Assembly (NCBI GenBank): GCA_036898135.1 | Contig: CM072525.1 | Span: forward strand, 53,532,799 to 53,596,798 | Direction of reading: 5' to 3' | DNA length: 64,000 nt | From: Oncomelania hupensis | Lineage: Eukaryota > Mollusca > Gastropoda > Littorinimorpha > Pomatiopsidae | In this document: positions 20,904 through 30,330 of the stretch, in pieces | How positions within the stretch are numbered: the first letter of the stretch is position 1 | Layout of the letters: every line of letters starts with the position of its first letter | Made by a program: the position numbers and the translations under genes | The notes under the pieces: generated by a model | Seen by the model: the letters and a program-made list of their open reading frames with translations, nothing else | Told to the model about the DNA's origin: nothing | Databases searched by the model: none

Positions 20904-21790
20904 GAGTGACGTAAGTAGAAAGGAGAGGGAGTGACGTAAGTAGACAAGAGAGGGATTGGCCTAAGTAGACAGGAGAGGGAGTGACGTAAATAGAAAGGAG
21001 AGTGGGGTGACGTAAGTAGACAGGAGAGGGAGTGACGTAATAAGAAAGGAGAGGGAGTGACGTAAGTAGACAGGAGTGGGAGTGACGTAAGTAGAAGAGA
21101 GAGGAAGTGACGTGAGTAGACAGGAGAGGTAGTGACGGAAGTAGACAGAAGAGGTAGTGACTTAAGTAGACAGAAGGAGTGACGTAAGTAGAATGGAGAG
21201 GGAGTGACGTAAGTAGACAAGAGAAGGAATGACGTAAGTAGACAGGAGAGGGAGTGACGTAAGTAGACAGGAGAGGGAATGACGTAAGTAGACAGGAGAT
21301 GGAGTGACGTAAGTAGACAGGAGAGGGAATGACGTAAGTAGAAAGAAGATGGAGTGACGTAAGTAGAAAGAAGATGGAATGGCGTAAGTAGACAGGAGAG
21401 GTAGTGACGTAAGTAAATAGAAGAGGGATTGACGCAAATAGACAGAACAGTGAGTGACGTTAGTGAACAGTAGAGTGAGTAACGTAATAAACAAGGAGAG
21501 TGGGTGACCTAAGTGGACATGAAAGGGACGTGAATGACATTGGTGTCTAATTTTACAGGAGAGTGATGGTGTGAATGACGTAAGTGGACAGGAGAGTGAG
21601 TGACATGAGTGAACAGGAGAACGAGTGATTTAAACAGGAGAGTGAGTGACATAATTAGACAAGAGAGAGAGAGTGACATAATTTGACAGGAGAGTGATTG
21701 ACACAAGTGGGCAGCAGAGTCATAGAGGTAAGTAAAGAGGAGAGTGAGTGACGTAAGTGGACAGGAGAGTGAGTGACGAAATTTAACAGG
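20904..21790. repeat. Minisatellite, about 25-bp unit carrying TGACGTAA
   Basis: About 35 tandem units with core GTGACGTAAGTAGACAGGAG plus GAGGGA. They are regular from 20904 to about 21420 and increasingly diverged to 21790. Leucine- and serine-rich frames across it are repeat artefacts. Isolated units occur at about 9450 and 10100. The array ends about 40 bp downstream (in gene direction) of the exon B donor, so it would be intronic. Confidence 0.93.
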
Positions 21791-21827
21791 AGAGAGAGTG
21801 GCGTGTGGCTTAGTTGCTTGTACTCAC

Positions 21828-21911
21828 GACAGACGCCTTCGTGGCATGCAGCATTTGACACACACCAATTTGTCCTGTCAGCGGTTATGCAAGACTGGCC
21901 GACCTTCAGCC
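21828..21911 (-). CDS. Candidate host-gene exon B: four-cysteine EB/EGF-like module
   Basis: Minus-strand 84-nt exon candidate. The acceptor is ACTTTGTACCAG ending at 21912; the donor GTGAGT starts at 21827. Phase is 1 at both ends, so it joins exon A and exon C in frame; the split codon gives arginine. The module has VGQSC, a TNWC, an NAAC and an EGVC, spacing C-x8-C-x5-C-x4-C. The number of codons before the first cysteine equals that in exon C. The NAAC.EGVC pattern is typical of EB-module proteins. Expression is unproven; the main alternative is a chance open stretch, which the matching phases and cysteine spacing make unlikely. Confidence 0.68.
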
Positions 21912-21924
21912 CTGGTACAAAGTG

Positions 21925-22187
21925 TAACAATGTAGCTACAAACACACATTGTTACAATTTAGCACAAACACAAATTGCTACAAGTTAGTCACAAACAGAC
22001 ATTGTTACAATTTAGTCACAAACACACATTGTTACAAGTTAATTACAAACAAACATTGTTACAAGTTACAAACACACATTGTCACAAATGTCACAAACCC
22101 ATATAGTTACAATTTAGTCACACACACACACACAGTTAATCTGTAGTAACAACCCCACATTGTTACACTTTAGCCACAAACACACAT
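21925..22187. repeat. Minisatellite (ACACATTGTTACAA family), left part
   Basis: Tandem, diverged units of about 25-27 bp with core ACACATTGTTACAATTTAGT and CACAAAC. The array is interrupted by the solo LTR at 22188-23593 and resumes to its right; the insertion duplicated CACAT from within a unit. Confidence 0.9.
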
Positions 22188-23593
22188 TGTAACAAAAACG
22201 GGTCTTTCAAGAATTGTGTGTATGCGTGCATGGAAATCGGCGTGTTCTCCCGTCTCACAGCTTCACTAACTCGTAACAATAAACTACGTTGTCACACCCT
22301 CTATAAAACCATAAACATGAATTAATGAAAAGTAGCCTACAATTACTTTTATTCACGTACTTTCGTCAAATTAATTCTTTGATAGAATCAAAATAAACAC
22401 CACTCACAAAATAACACACGAATCTCCACCACCGTCGCCAGAGAGAGGAAATAAACTTGCAAATAATCTCACTGCGATTAATGTTGGATTGTCTATGTAT
22501 GTCCTCTGCCTACAGCACCTCCTCGTATCCCTTTCTATGTCTTCTTATCCTTCTATCTAGTATATTCTTCCTCTCCTCTCACTTTCTCCGTCTCCTTCTC
22601 CTTTCTTCGTCTTAGTCTTTCTTCTTCATTTTCTTCTTCTTCTTTATTCTTCTTTGGCTACTTCTCCCCTTTGCTGCTGCTGCTGCAGCTTCCTCTTCTT
22701 CGTCTCTCTTCTTTATTCTTCTTCGGCTGCTTCTCTCTTTGCTGCCGATGCTGCAGTTTCCTCTTCTTCATCTCTCTTCTTTATTCTTCATCGTTGCTTC
22801 TTTTCTGCTGCTGCTGCTACGCTTCCTCTTCTTCTTTATTCTTCTTCGTCTTACTTCTCGAGGCTCACAGCAGAAAACTTCTGCAGACAAAGGAGTTTAC
22901 TACAACTAAGTTTCTTGATGCATAAACTTTCTTCGGACCCCTACATATGCCTCTCTCTTCTCTCTGTGACGGAACCAGTGCAGCAGTACAATTCTTATTT
23001 CATCCATATCGAATACAGTTCACAATATAAACAAATTCTACAACTAATTATAACAACAAATTATTACACCATTGACACCAATTAATTTCATTCATACAAA
23101 TAAATGTAAGGCTATACACTGCAATTGAAGTTTCAACTTCAAATCAAATAATGATCCGACTTCAATTCGTTATTCAAAATTACAATGAACCACCATCTTT
23201 ATCTCCTCCCTACTCCATCCTTCACACTAATATCAAAATTATTTATTATTAATTTTATTACATAACAAATGCACTATCATCATTTAATAATATATTACAT
23301 TTATAATACAACATTTCAAATGATAAACAATATATACCTGCAGACACAGCTGCGAGAAGTCGGAACATCCACTCCTTATTACAGTCAAGAAAAGAAATGA
23401 ATGTATTTTTGAATGTACATTGTGAACTGTCATGTTACATTGCATTACATGATTATTGCTTTAGGTCCAGCGGACTCTGACCAGCTCAGTTAGTTTAACT
23501 ATCATAACAAATTATACCAACATCTTCTCACAGGAGAGAGACTACAATAATATACAGTCATCGGACCAAATTATTATAAACCAATCCGTAACA
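22188..23593 (-). mobile_element. Solo LTR, family A (1406 bp), minus orientation
   Basis: Flanked by the 5-bp duplication CACAT at 22183-22187 and 23594-23598. On the plus strand it starts TGTAACAAAAACGGG and ends AATCCGTAACA. It is the reverse of the LTR at 34455-36332: both share TCAAGAATTGYGTGTATGCG and GTGTTCTCCCGTCTCAC at one end and ATCTTCTCACAGGA and CAGTCATCGGACC at the other. The middle (22560-22870) is a CTT/CTG-rich triplet tract. There is no internal region, so it is a solo LTR. Confidence 0.85.
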
Positions 23594-24232
23594 CACATTG
23601 TTACAATTTAGTCACAAACTCACAGTTACAGTTTAGTCACAAACACAGTTACAATTTAGTAACACACTCACATTGTTACAAGTTATAAACACACATTGTT
23701 ACAATTTAGTTACATATACACACACGTACGTTGTCACAATTTAGTTTTTTTTTAAAACTTTTCACAAACACACATTGTTACAGTTTAGTCAACCACACAT
23801 TTACAGTTGTAGTCACAAATACACATTGTTACAGTTTAGTCAACCACACATTTACAATGTAGTCACAAATACACATTGTTACAGTTTAGTTAACCACACA
23901 TTTACAATGTAGTCACAAATACACATTGTTACAGTTTAGTTAACCACACATTTACAATGTAGTCACAAATACACATTGTTACAGTTTAGTTAACCACACA
24001 TTTACAATGTAGTCACAAATACACATTGTTACAGTTTAGTTAACCACACATTTACAATGTAGTCACAAATACACATTGTTACAGTTTAGTTAACCACACA
24101 TTTACAATGTAGTCACAAATACACATTGTTACAGTTTAGTTAACCACACATTTACAATGTAGTCACAAATACACATTGTTACAGTTTAGTTAACCACACA
24201 TTTACAATGTAGTCACAAATACACATAGCAGG
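23594..24232. repeat. Minisatellite, right part, with a 50-bp higher-order unit
   Basis: From about 23765 to 24232 the array is a run of about nine nearly identical 50-bp units. Each unit is made of two diverged 25-bp monomers (ACACATTGTTACAGTTTAGT... and ACACATTTACAATGTAGTCA...). Left of that, monomers are irregular. The homogenised part implies recent unequal exchange or amplification. Confidence 0.93.
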
Positions 24233-24503
24233 TATGACCACGGCCCTATGTCATGCATCGCATGACCAAAAATGGAGGTTTTCACTTAGGAAGTTTGACC
24301 TAAAAGGAATCATCTTGTAAAATGTAGTCACAAGTAGAATTGGGCCATCCGAAGGCTTTCGGTCGCCACCAGTTCATCCCGGTCCAGTGTGGCGGTTAAA
24401 AAACCCGCCGGAGATAACACTGGGAGCATTGTGTTTTCACATAGGAGAATAACACGGAGGAGAATAACACTGGGAGTGTTGTGTTTTTACCTAGGAGAAT
24501 AAC
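24233..24503. other. Spacer with a short tandem duplication
   Basis: Contains two to three copies of GGAGAATAACAC and two copies of GGGAGYRTTGTGTTTT at 24418-24500. No gene seen. Confidence 0.5.
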
Positions 24504-25511
24504 TGTTACGTTTGAGACGCGTACAATAGATCCGATCGTTCTGTTTTGCAAAGCATGCAATAACAGAGTGTATTTACCTTTGATTTGATTTTGCATTGTT
24601 GTTAGAAGAAGCTTTGTATAATGTTGATAATTTTCGTTGGTCAATGTGACGACACGAGTTTTCAGCACGTAGTAGAGATGATATATATTTTGTGCAGAGT
24701 TGCACATCTCTACTATGCAGTGTATATAGATAGATCGGCAGTTTCTTTTATTGCGCATGAAAGGTTAGAATGCGTATTTCTCGTGTTAAACGCAGTATGA
24801 GCTTATGCAAAACGAGGTTAAAGGGGGTGAATTCGGCTCGCTCGTTTTCCTGTGTACTGGTATGTAATGTAGCTGGCAGAGTCACTTTGGTTGTTTATGC
24901 GAGCAGACGGCTTTTTAACAGAGTAACGTTGTGACAGTGTGTCAGGCTAGTTTACGTATTTCTGTAAGGGTTGTTACTTCGAAGTGTTTCGAACCACCCA
25001 AGGTCTTGCTGCCCTTGTCGGGGCAAGAATGCTAAAAAGTCTGTAGTGGGAGAACTGTGACAGCCATCTATTGTGGAATATAGTTGTAGAGTCCTGTTTC
25101 TAAAACTGTGTGACCCTCCATTGGGTACCTGTTAATGCTTTAGCACCTCGTCAGTGTAGAGATGCCCCAGCCATAGCCAGCATTAGCCATAAACGAATTT
25201 GAACTCTCAGACTAACCAGTGTGCCGTACTGTGTGGATGTATAGTGTTGTATTGTGCAGTGTACGTGCATCTGTATATCACAAGCCGGGGACCTAAGGTG
25301 AATTGAAACCTGTAATTCATTACCTTTGTGGCATTTGCGCTCCGAGTCTGCGTACGTGAATGAATGATGGTGAATGAGGGGGAGAGGAGTGCATTTTAGT
25401 AAATAGTTGTTTATCGATTTTATATGATTTTTATATGATTTTCTTGGTTTATTGTGTGTATAAATAATGTCGTTGCTGTTGTTGCCAAGTGGGTCAAAGG
25501 TAAGTGCATGT

Positions 25512-25513
<2 letters not shown>

Positions 25514-25551
<38 letters not shown>
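25514..25551. repeat. (GA)n microsatellite
   Basis: Uninterrupted AG dinucleotides inside the family C LTR; the other copy has a shorter run at 43033-43061. Confidence 0.95.
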
Positions 25552-25555
<4 letters not shown>

Positions 25556-25658
25556 GACGGATGTGATGGAAGGGAGACAATGTACTACGTTGGAGAAGGG
25601 TGGTGAAGATGATGAATATGAGGGAAACGTGTTTACGGTATAGTGTGATAGAAACAAT

Positions 25659-26058
25659 GGGCTCTATGCAAAAGTCGGCGGCATGCTCACGTGGCGCGGG
25701 AATAACAAAGCGGTCATGGCTTCTTTTAGCTCGCTCGCGTGTACTCCAATGCTGTTTAAAAATTTTAAATTTTCCGACATTTTGGGATATTGTGATGTTT
25801 TGAACATAGCACATTCGTGCAATAATGATTACAGAGCGATTTGTCACTGACATTCAGTTTAGAGTTGACGACATGCAGTGCTTCATCATTTGCGCTCGAA
25901 GTGGAAATCGACCAAAGGAAATGTTCTTTTCTTTGCAGAAAGGTTTTACGTCGGAGTTAGAGCATCCAAACGCAGCCCAGTACTTCACCATTTTTAAACT
26001 CGATCACGCTGTGTTATTCCCGCAGCACGTGGCCGCCACGCCTTTGTGCATAGCGCCC
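25659..26058. mobile_element. 400-bp non-autonomous TIR element inside the LTR
   Basis: Absent from the paralogous LTR at about 43165, which preserves the empty site AAACAATTGTG. Ends are inverted repeats GGGCTCTATGCA-AAAG and, on the other strand, GGGCGCTATGCACAAAG. The duplicated target is only 2 bp (AT). An AT duplication with such ends recalls ISL2EU-type transposons, but that is a tentative idea from memory. An 84-codon frame inside (25825-26079) has no recognised domain and partly reads through the right end. Confidence 0.72.
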
Positions 26059-27297
26059 ATTGTGAATGGGAAAAGATAATGACCTTGTATTGTAGCGTGA
26101 AGAGTGGTGACATAGATGGAGGGGTGATTGAGATGAATTGCTATGGTATGAATGGGAGTGCAGGTATAATAATTATGTATATTATATAAGCAATCGTGTG
26201 TAATGGAAGTTATGAATTTTAGTGTTAGGAAATGCATTATGTTTTGAGATGCATGTATAAACAGGTCAAGATGGCGGACGGCGGAAGGCGTATCTATTAT
26301 TTAATGTATAGGTTTTTGTGGGCAAGTTAGTGAGACATTGTTATCTGTCCACAGAGATCTGGGCTTCTTCGTTTTTCATCTTATTCTGTTTCAGCTGGCG
26401 CATTTCCTTGCTGTTGCCAATTACACCTTTGTCGACGTGGGTGTGGACGTTTACCAGGCCACCACCACGACTGCCGCGTCCTTATATTGTGGTCGGCGCC
26501 ATTGCTGGGTGTGGGTCTCCAATCTCGCTGGGACATACCTACTACTTCCAACCATCAGCAGTTTCCACCAGGGTCTCAGCGTTCCATACGCATCACACCG
26601 TCGCACATACAGATTCGCATACACACACCTAAAAACATACTAGTAAAAAAATACTTCTTTATTTGAGTAATTACTGCAGTACGATTTTTGAGCTCATTGA
26701 ACATTGACTGTGAACTGTAAGATAGCTAATTCATTATTATTGAATTTCAAGATTCTTTGCTTGCTGTGAACCCAATGTGAATTGTATTATTTAGCATAAT
26801 CTAATTGATTGTCACCATTGTTGCATATTGTTGTGGATATTCTGTTGTGCATAGTTCTGGGGGTTTCAGTTAGACTAGGGGGGGGGGGTAACCGTTCAGT
26901 AAGTACAGGGTTGGGGGTCTTGATAGGGGTTGAGGGTGGTTTAGTATCCTCTATCCTGTGTGTGTGTGTGTGTGTGTGTGTGATATTGTTGAATAAAAGT
27001 GTGTGACTGTTCATCTGGCATTTTGTGTTAGTTCTTTTTCGTTTGAGTTTTATTCCCATCACTCGTTGTATGTGCTGACGTCGCGGAACCCGCTCGGGTG
27101 ACGTGACAGTCAATATTATTGGAGAATTTTATAGAATTACTTGTTTACTATCGATCGAAGCATGTAGATAAATCTAGTAATAGCTAGGTGATTCTTCTGA
27201 CCTATATAAGGTTGTATGATGTAAGATGTAAGCATGTCCCGAGAACAGAGGAGAAGAAGAAATCCTCCCAATTCTCCGGGAAGAAGTTGAGGCAGCA

Positions 27298-28188
27298 GTG
27301 CAATCGCTAAAGAAAGGGAAGTCAGCGGGAGTGGACAACTTACCCGCGGAACTGCTACAAGCAGGAGGAGAAGCGATGATTGATGCCCTCACCATTATCT
27401 GTAACAAGATCTGGCAGAGTGGGGAGTGGCCTATACCATGGACCCAGTCGCTTGTCATCACTCTTTCCAAAAAAGGTAACCTTCAGGAGTGTAAAATTTA
27501 CCGCACCAGTAGCCTCATCAGCCATCCCAGCAAGGTCCTCCTGAAAATAATACTCAACAGGTTGAAACCCCAAGCTGAACAAATCATAGCTGAAGAACAA
27601 GCAGGATTCAGGGCAGGGCGAAGTACCACTGAACAGATTTTCAATCTCAGAATAATCTGTGAGAAATACCTACAGCACCAACAACATCTATATCATGTGT
27701 TCATAGACTTCAAGAAGGCGTTTGACCGAGTCTGGCATGCAGCTCTATGGGCAACAATGAAAGTGTACAACATCAGCCCTAAAATTCTTGAAGTCATCAA
27801 AAGCCTGTATGACAAGGCTACCCGTTCAGTCCTCCACAACAGCGCCATCGGACACTGGTTCAGAACAACAATCGGTGTGCGTCAAGGATGCCTACTCTCT
27901 CTAACACTCTTCAACATCTTCCTAGAGCGCATCATGTCAAATGCTCTTGCAGATCATGAAGGCACAGTCAGCATAGGGGGTAGAGCAATCTCCAATCTTC
28001 GTTTTGCGGATGATATTGATGGATTGGCTGGAGAGGAACAAGAACTTGAACAGCTGGTACAGAGGCTTGACACCACCTCCAGAGCTTATGGAATGGAAAT
28101 ACGTGCAGAGAAGACCAAAATGATGACCAACAACACCAATGGCATCAACACGGACATCAAAGTCCAAGGCCAATCCCTCAACACAGTG
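27298..28188 (+). pseudogene. RTE-like reverse transcriptase (copy 3), N-terminal part
   Basis: An open RT segment: KKGKSAGVDNLPAELLQAG, HVFIDFKKAFDRVWH, GVRQGCLLSLTLFN (motif B, with Leu where other copies have Pro) and NLRFADDIDGLAG with intact catalytic aspartates. It reads without interruption until the hAT boundary, where the frame enters foreign sequence and stops after about 15 residues. The second half of the same protein lies at 29595 onwards. Confidence 0.85.
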
Positions 28189-28309
28189 CAGACCTGCCTA
28201 CTGCTACGATTTTGCCGTAGCAGCTACGAAAAATAAAGCTCTGCTACGATGCTACGGCAAACATAAAATTACTACGGGAAAAAAAAATCCGACTTTTTTT
28301 TTTTTTTAA

Positions 28310-28982
28310 CCCTTTACATATAGCGGCCGAAGGTCTAAACAGGCAAAACGCCCAAAAGCGTCCGTATCAACCACTGTTATATTCTCGCGTTGTTTGAAAG
28401 ATTGCGAGACTTCCGGCAATTGACTTCCGGTTTAAATTCTGTTGTGAAAACAATCGACTGCATTTCCACAAGTTTTCTTTTTGATGCGTTCGTTTTTTTC
28501 GTTGTTGTTTTTTCATTTTTTTGTGTGCAAGTGTCTAGAATGGATGGTTTAGATTCTTCGACTGATGAAGGAGAGTTTACAGGCTTCCATTTATTAGACA
28601 TTAAAGTGAGAGAAATGGACTTTGAGTCAGAGGAAGAGATCGGTACTGACATTAGTGTCAGCAGCATGCATGCATCAGATCTTTCAGATGGGCAGGTAAG
28701 TGAAGAAGAGGAGGCTTCTTTGGACTTTTTAAAACATTTTTTTTTCAATTTTTGTAAACACATGGAGTAATAAAAAACAAGACATGACAAGAGAAGAATA
28801 GAAAGGTATATAATCAAAAGAGAATTTATTTCTGTTCATTTTGCATTTTATTTCATTTAAATCTATGCACTAATACCTAAGATGTGGTGTTTTTACTAAC
28901 GTACTCCGAAATATCTCTAAAATTATAAGACTTCTTGCCTGTTTAGAGCTAAAAAATAGACAAACGTGTGCCCAGTAAAGGG
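28310..28982. mobile_element. piggyBac-like short element (673 bp) nested in the hAT derivative
   Basis: Ends are CCCTTTAC and GTAAAGGG. Both flanks lie in poly-T ending TTAA: immediately on the left (28306-28309), and after ten extra T on the right (28993-28996), consistent with a TTAA target plus slippage. Inner repeats CTAAACAGGC recur inverted at both ends. It contains a short acidic frame. Confidence 0.6.
28540..28770 (+). pseudogene. Acidic N-terminal fragment, possibly piggyBac-type transposase
   Basis: From MDGLDSSTDEGEF the frame is rich in Asp, Glu and Ser, ending near EEEEASLDFLKHFF and a stop at 28768-28770. Acidic N-termini are usual for piggyBac-like transposases, and it lies inside CCCTTTAC ends. 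No catalytic domain is present. The upstream extension to 28390 is hydrophobic and probably not coding. The assignment is an inference from position and composition. Confidence 0.4.
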
Positions 28983-29128
28983 TTTTTTTTTTTTAAATTT
29001 GGGGTTTGTCTCAAGCCAACTGTGCGCGTAGAAAGTTGAACTTCCGCTATTTCTAAAGTCCATCGTACATTATGCAGCCGGGGCGGGACCAATCAGACGG
29101 CTCCATTTCTATTTCCATTTGTTAAAAC

Positions 29129-29353
29129 GTGGTGTCCATCCTCACAATTCCACACTCAAGTGCTCACTGCAAAAGAGTTTTCTCATGTGTGAGGAAGAAC
29201 AGAACTGACCAAAGAGCAAGCTTGAGAGAGGACACTATGGAGGCTCTGATGGTGGTGAAGAGTCAGCAGCCAGATGGCATTTTAAACAGGCATCTGACCA
29301 AAAAAGACCTTGTTAAACTCAAGAGCTGTTATGCTGACTCTCTGCGAAAGTAA
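29129..29353 (+). pseudogene. hAT transposase C-terminal dimerisation segment
   Basis: The frame carries LTIPHSSAHCKRVFSCVRKN, then DQRASLREDTMEALMVVKSQ, the hallmark of the hAT C-terminal dimerisation region (TIP-S-ERVFS...L...T..AL). Only this end of the transposase survives; the DDE core and BED finger are gone. It is in the same orientation as the host element. The tail GILNRHLTKKDLVKLKSC is intact up to a stop at 29351. Confidence 0.8.
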
Positions 29354-29594
29354 ACAGTAAACCCCGACACCAAGTATTGTATTTCTTATCATGTGTGCTG
29401 AGGCAGGTAGAGACTGATTTTGTGCTTTCTCAAAACGTTTTCAATGTTAAAATATATATTTTAAGTACACAATTAACTTGTCGTGGCGTCCTACATCGAC
29501 GGTTGTGCATGCTACTGAAAACCGGGCTTTGCTACTGAAAACTGGACCATTTGCTACTGATTTAAAGAATTGTAGGTAGGCAGGTCTGACAGTG

Positions 29595-30180
29595 CATAGC
29601 TTCAAATATTTCGGAGCCTTTGTATCATACAATGCGTCCCGACAGGAAGTCCTCTCCAGGATCGCACAAACAACTGCTGCCCTGACAAGGTTGAATCCCA
29701 TTTGGAAAGACAGGACCATCAGTCTACAATCCAAAGTAAGACTGCTGCGCTCCCTTGTCATCTCCATCTTCCTTTATGCTTGCCAAGCATGGACCCTCAC
29801 AGCAGATCTCCAACGAAGAATACAAAGCATGGAGATGAGGTGCTACAGAAGACTTCTGGGCATTTCCTGTCAACAACACATCACCAACGACGAAGTCCGA
29901 CAGACCATCACACAAGCCATTGGACAACACGATGACCTGCTTACAGTGGTGTAGAAACGGAAACTCCGATGGTATGGCCATGTCACCAGATCATCAGGCC
30001 TTGCAAAGACTATTCTGCAAGGCACAGTGCAAGGAGGTAGAAGAAGAGGGAGACCGAAAAAGAGGTGGGAGGACAATATTCGAGAATGGACTGGTTTGAC
30101 ACTGAGCGAAGCCATCAGGGCTGCTGAGGACAGAGAAAGAGTATGCTGGTTAAACGATCATCTGTGGTGCCCCTACGACC
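29595..30180 (+). pseudogene. RTE-like reverse transcriptase (copy 3), C-terminal part
   Basis: Thumb and C-terminal blocks after the hAT insertion: SRIAQTTAALTRLNPIWKDR, SLVISIFLYACQAWTLTADL, MEMRCYRRLLGIS, then a TAG stop at about 29952 within the KKRKLRWYGHV region. GGRRRGRPKKRWEDNIREW follows at about 30030-30090. One frameshift lies near 30140. Confidence 0.82.
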
Positions 30181-30330
30181 TCCGGGTTACGGGACAGGAT
30201 AGGATAGGATAGGATGTAAGACAGTGCATAGTTCAGGTGACGAATTTTATTCTGATTGGCTGTTATTGCGTCATGCTGGAATGGTCTAACACGCTACCGT
30301 AGTTCCGCATTTTTAAATACTTTAAAAAAA

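Larger units (their letters stand above)
24645..27108 (+). mobile_element. Solo LTR, family C (2464 bp)
   Basis: Begins TGTGACGACACGAG and ends GGGTGACGTGACA, flanked by GTCAA at 24640-24644 and 27109-27113. A second copy lies at 42237-44205 with its own duplication. A TATATAGATAGA box is at about 24722 and an AATAAA signal at about 26990 near the right end, which supports plus orientation. It contains an AAGATGGCGGACGGCGGAAG stretch near 26267, a (GA)n tract at 25514 and a (GT)n tract at 26958. Relative to the other copy it carries a 400-bp TIR insert. No gene is credited. Confidence 0.82.
28189..29588 (+). mobile_element. hAT-type transposon derivative (1400 bp)
   Basis: Inserted in RTE-like copy 3 with duplication ACAGTG at 28183-28188 and 29589-29594. 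Terminal inverted repeats are CAGACCTGCCTAC on both ends. Subterminal GTAGCA motifs recur at both sides and are probably transposase binding repeats. It retains the end of a transposase at 29129-29353. The body is deleted and partly replaced by a piggyBac-like insert, so it is non-autonomous. The 6-bp duplication is shorter than the usual 8 bp for hAT. Confidence 0.8.
27233..30212 (+). mobile_element. RTE-like LINE copy 3, split by a hAT derivative
   Basis: Plus-strand copy, 5'-truncated at the CATGTCCCGAGAAC point. It is flanked by the 8-bp duplication GATGTAAG at 27225-27232 and 30213-30220. It has the tail ACAGGATAGGATAGGATAGG. RT runs 27298-28188 and resumes at 29595-30180. The gap is the element at 28189-29588. 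It sits inside the family B LTR, so it postdates that LTR. Confidence 0.9.
24504..30290. mobile_element. LTR of family B (copy 6), shattered by nested insertions; right end uncertain
   Basis: Three pieces (24504-24644, about 27109-27232, 30213-about 30290) align in order with the 623-bp family B LTRs at 31441-32063 and 51064-51686. Landmarks are TGTTACGTT, ACCTTTGATTTGA, GCATTGTTGTTAG, ATATTATTGGAGAATTT and TGACGTAAGACAGT-like sequence. The first gap is the solo LTR at 24645-27108 and the second the RTE-like copy 3. The expected GTAACA end was not found, so the right border is a guess. Confidence 0.65.

Noticed and set aside
20840..21706. Leucine/serine/threonine-rich frames
   Set aside because: They come from reading through the 25-bp minisatellite in frames left open by the repeat.
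22654..23085. Leucine/serine-rich frame that looks like a membrane protein
   Set aside because: CTT/CTG triplet tract in the centre of the family A LTR.
20904..24232. CRISPR-like arrays (regular repeats)
   Set aside because: Units are contiguous tandem repeats with no unique spacers, in a clearly animal context with no cas genes.
25825..26079. 84-codon frame MITERFVTDIQF... as a host gene
   Set aside because: It lies within a 400-bp TIR element and reads across its right end into the LTR; no recognised family.
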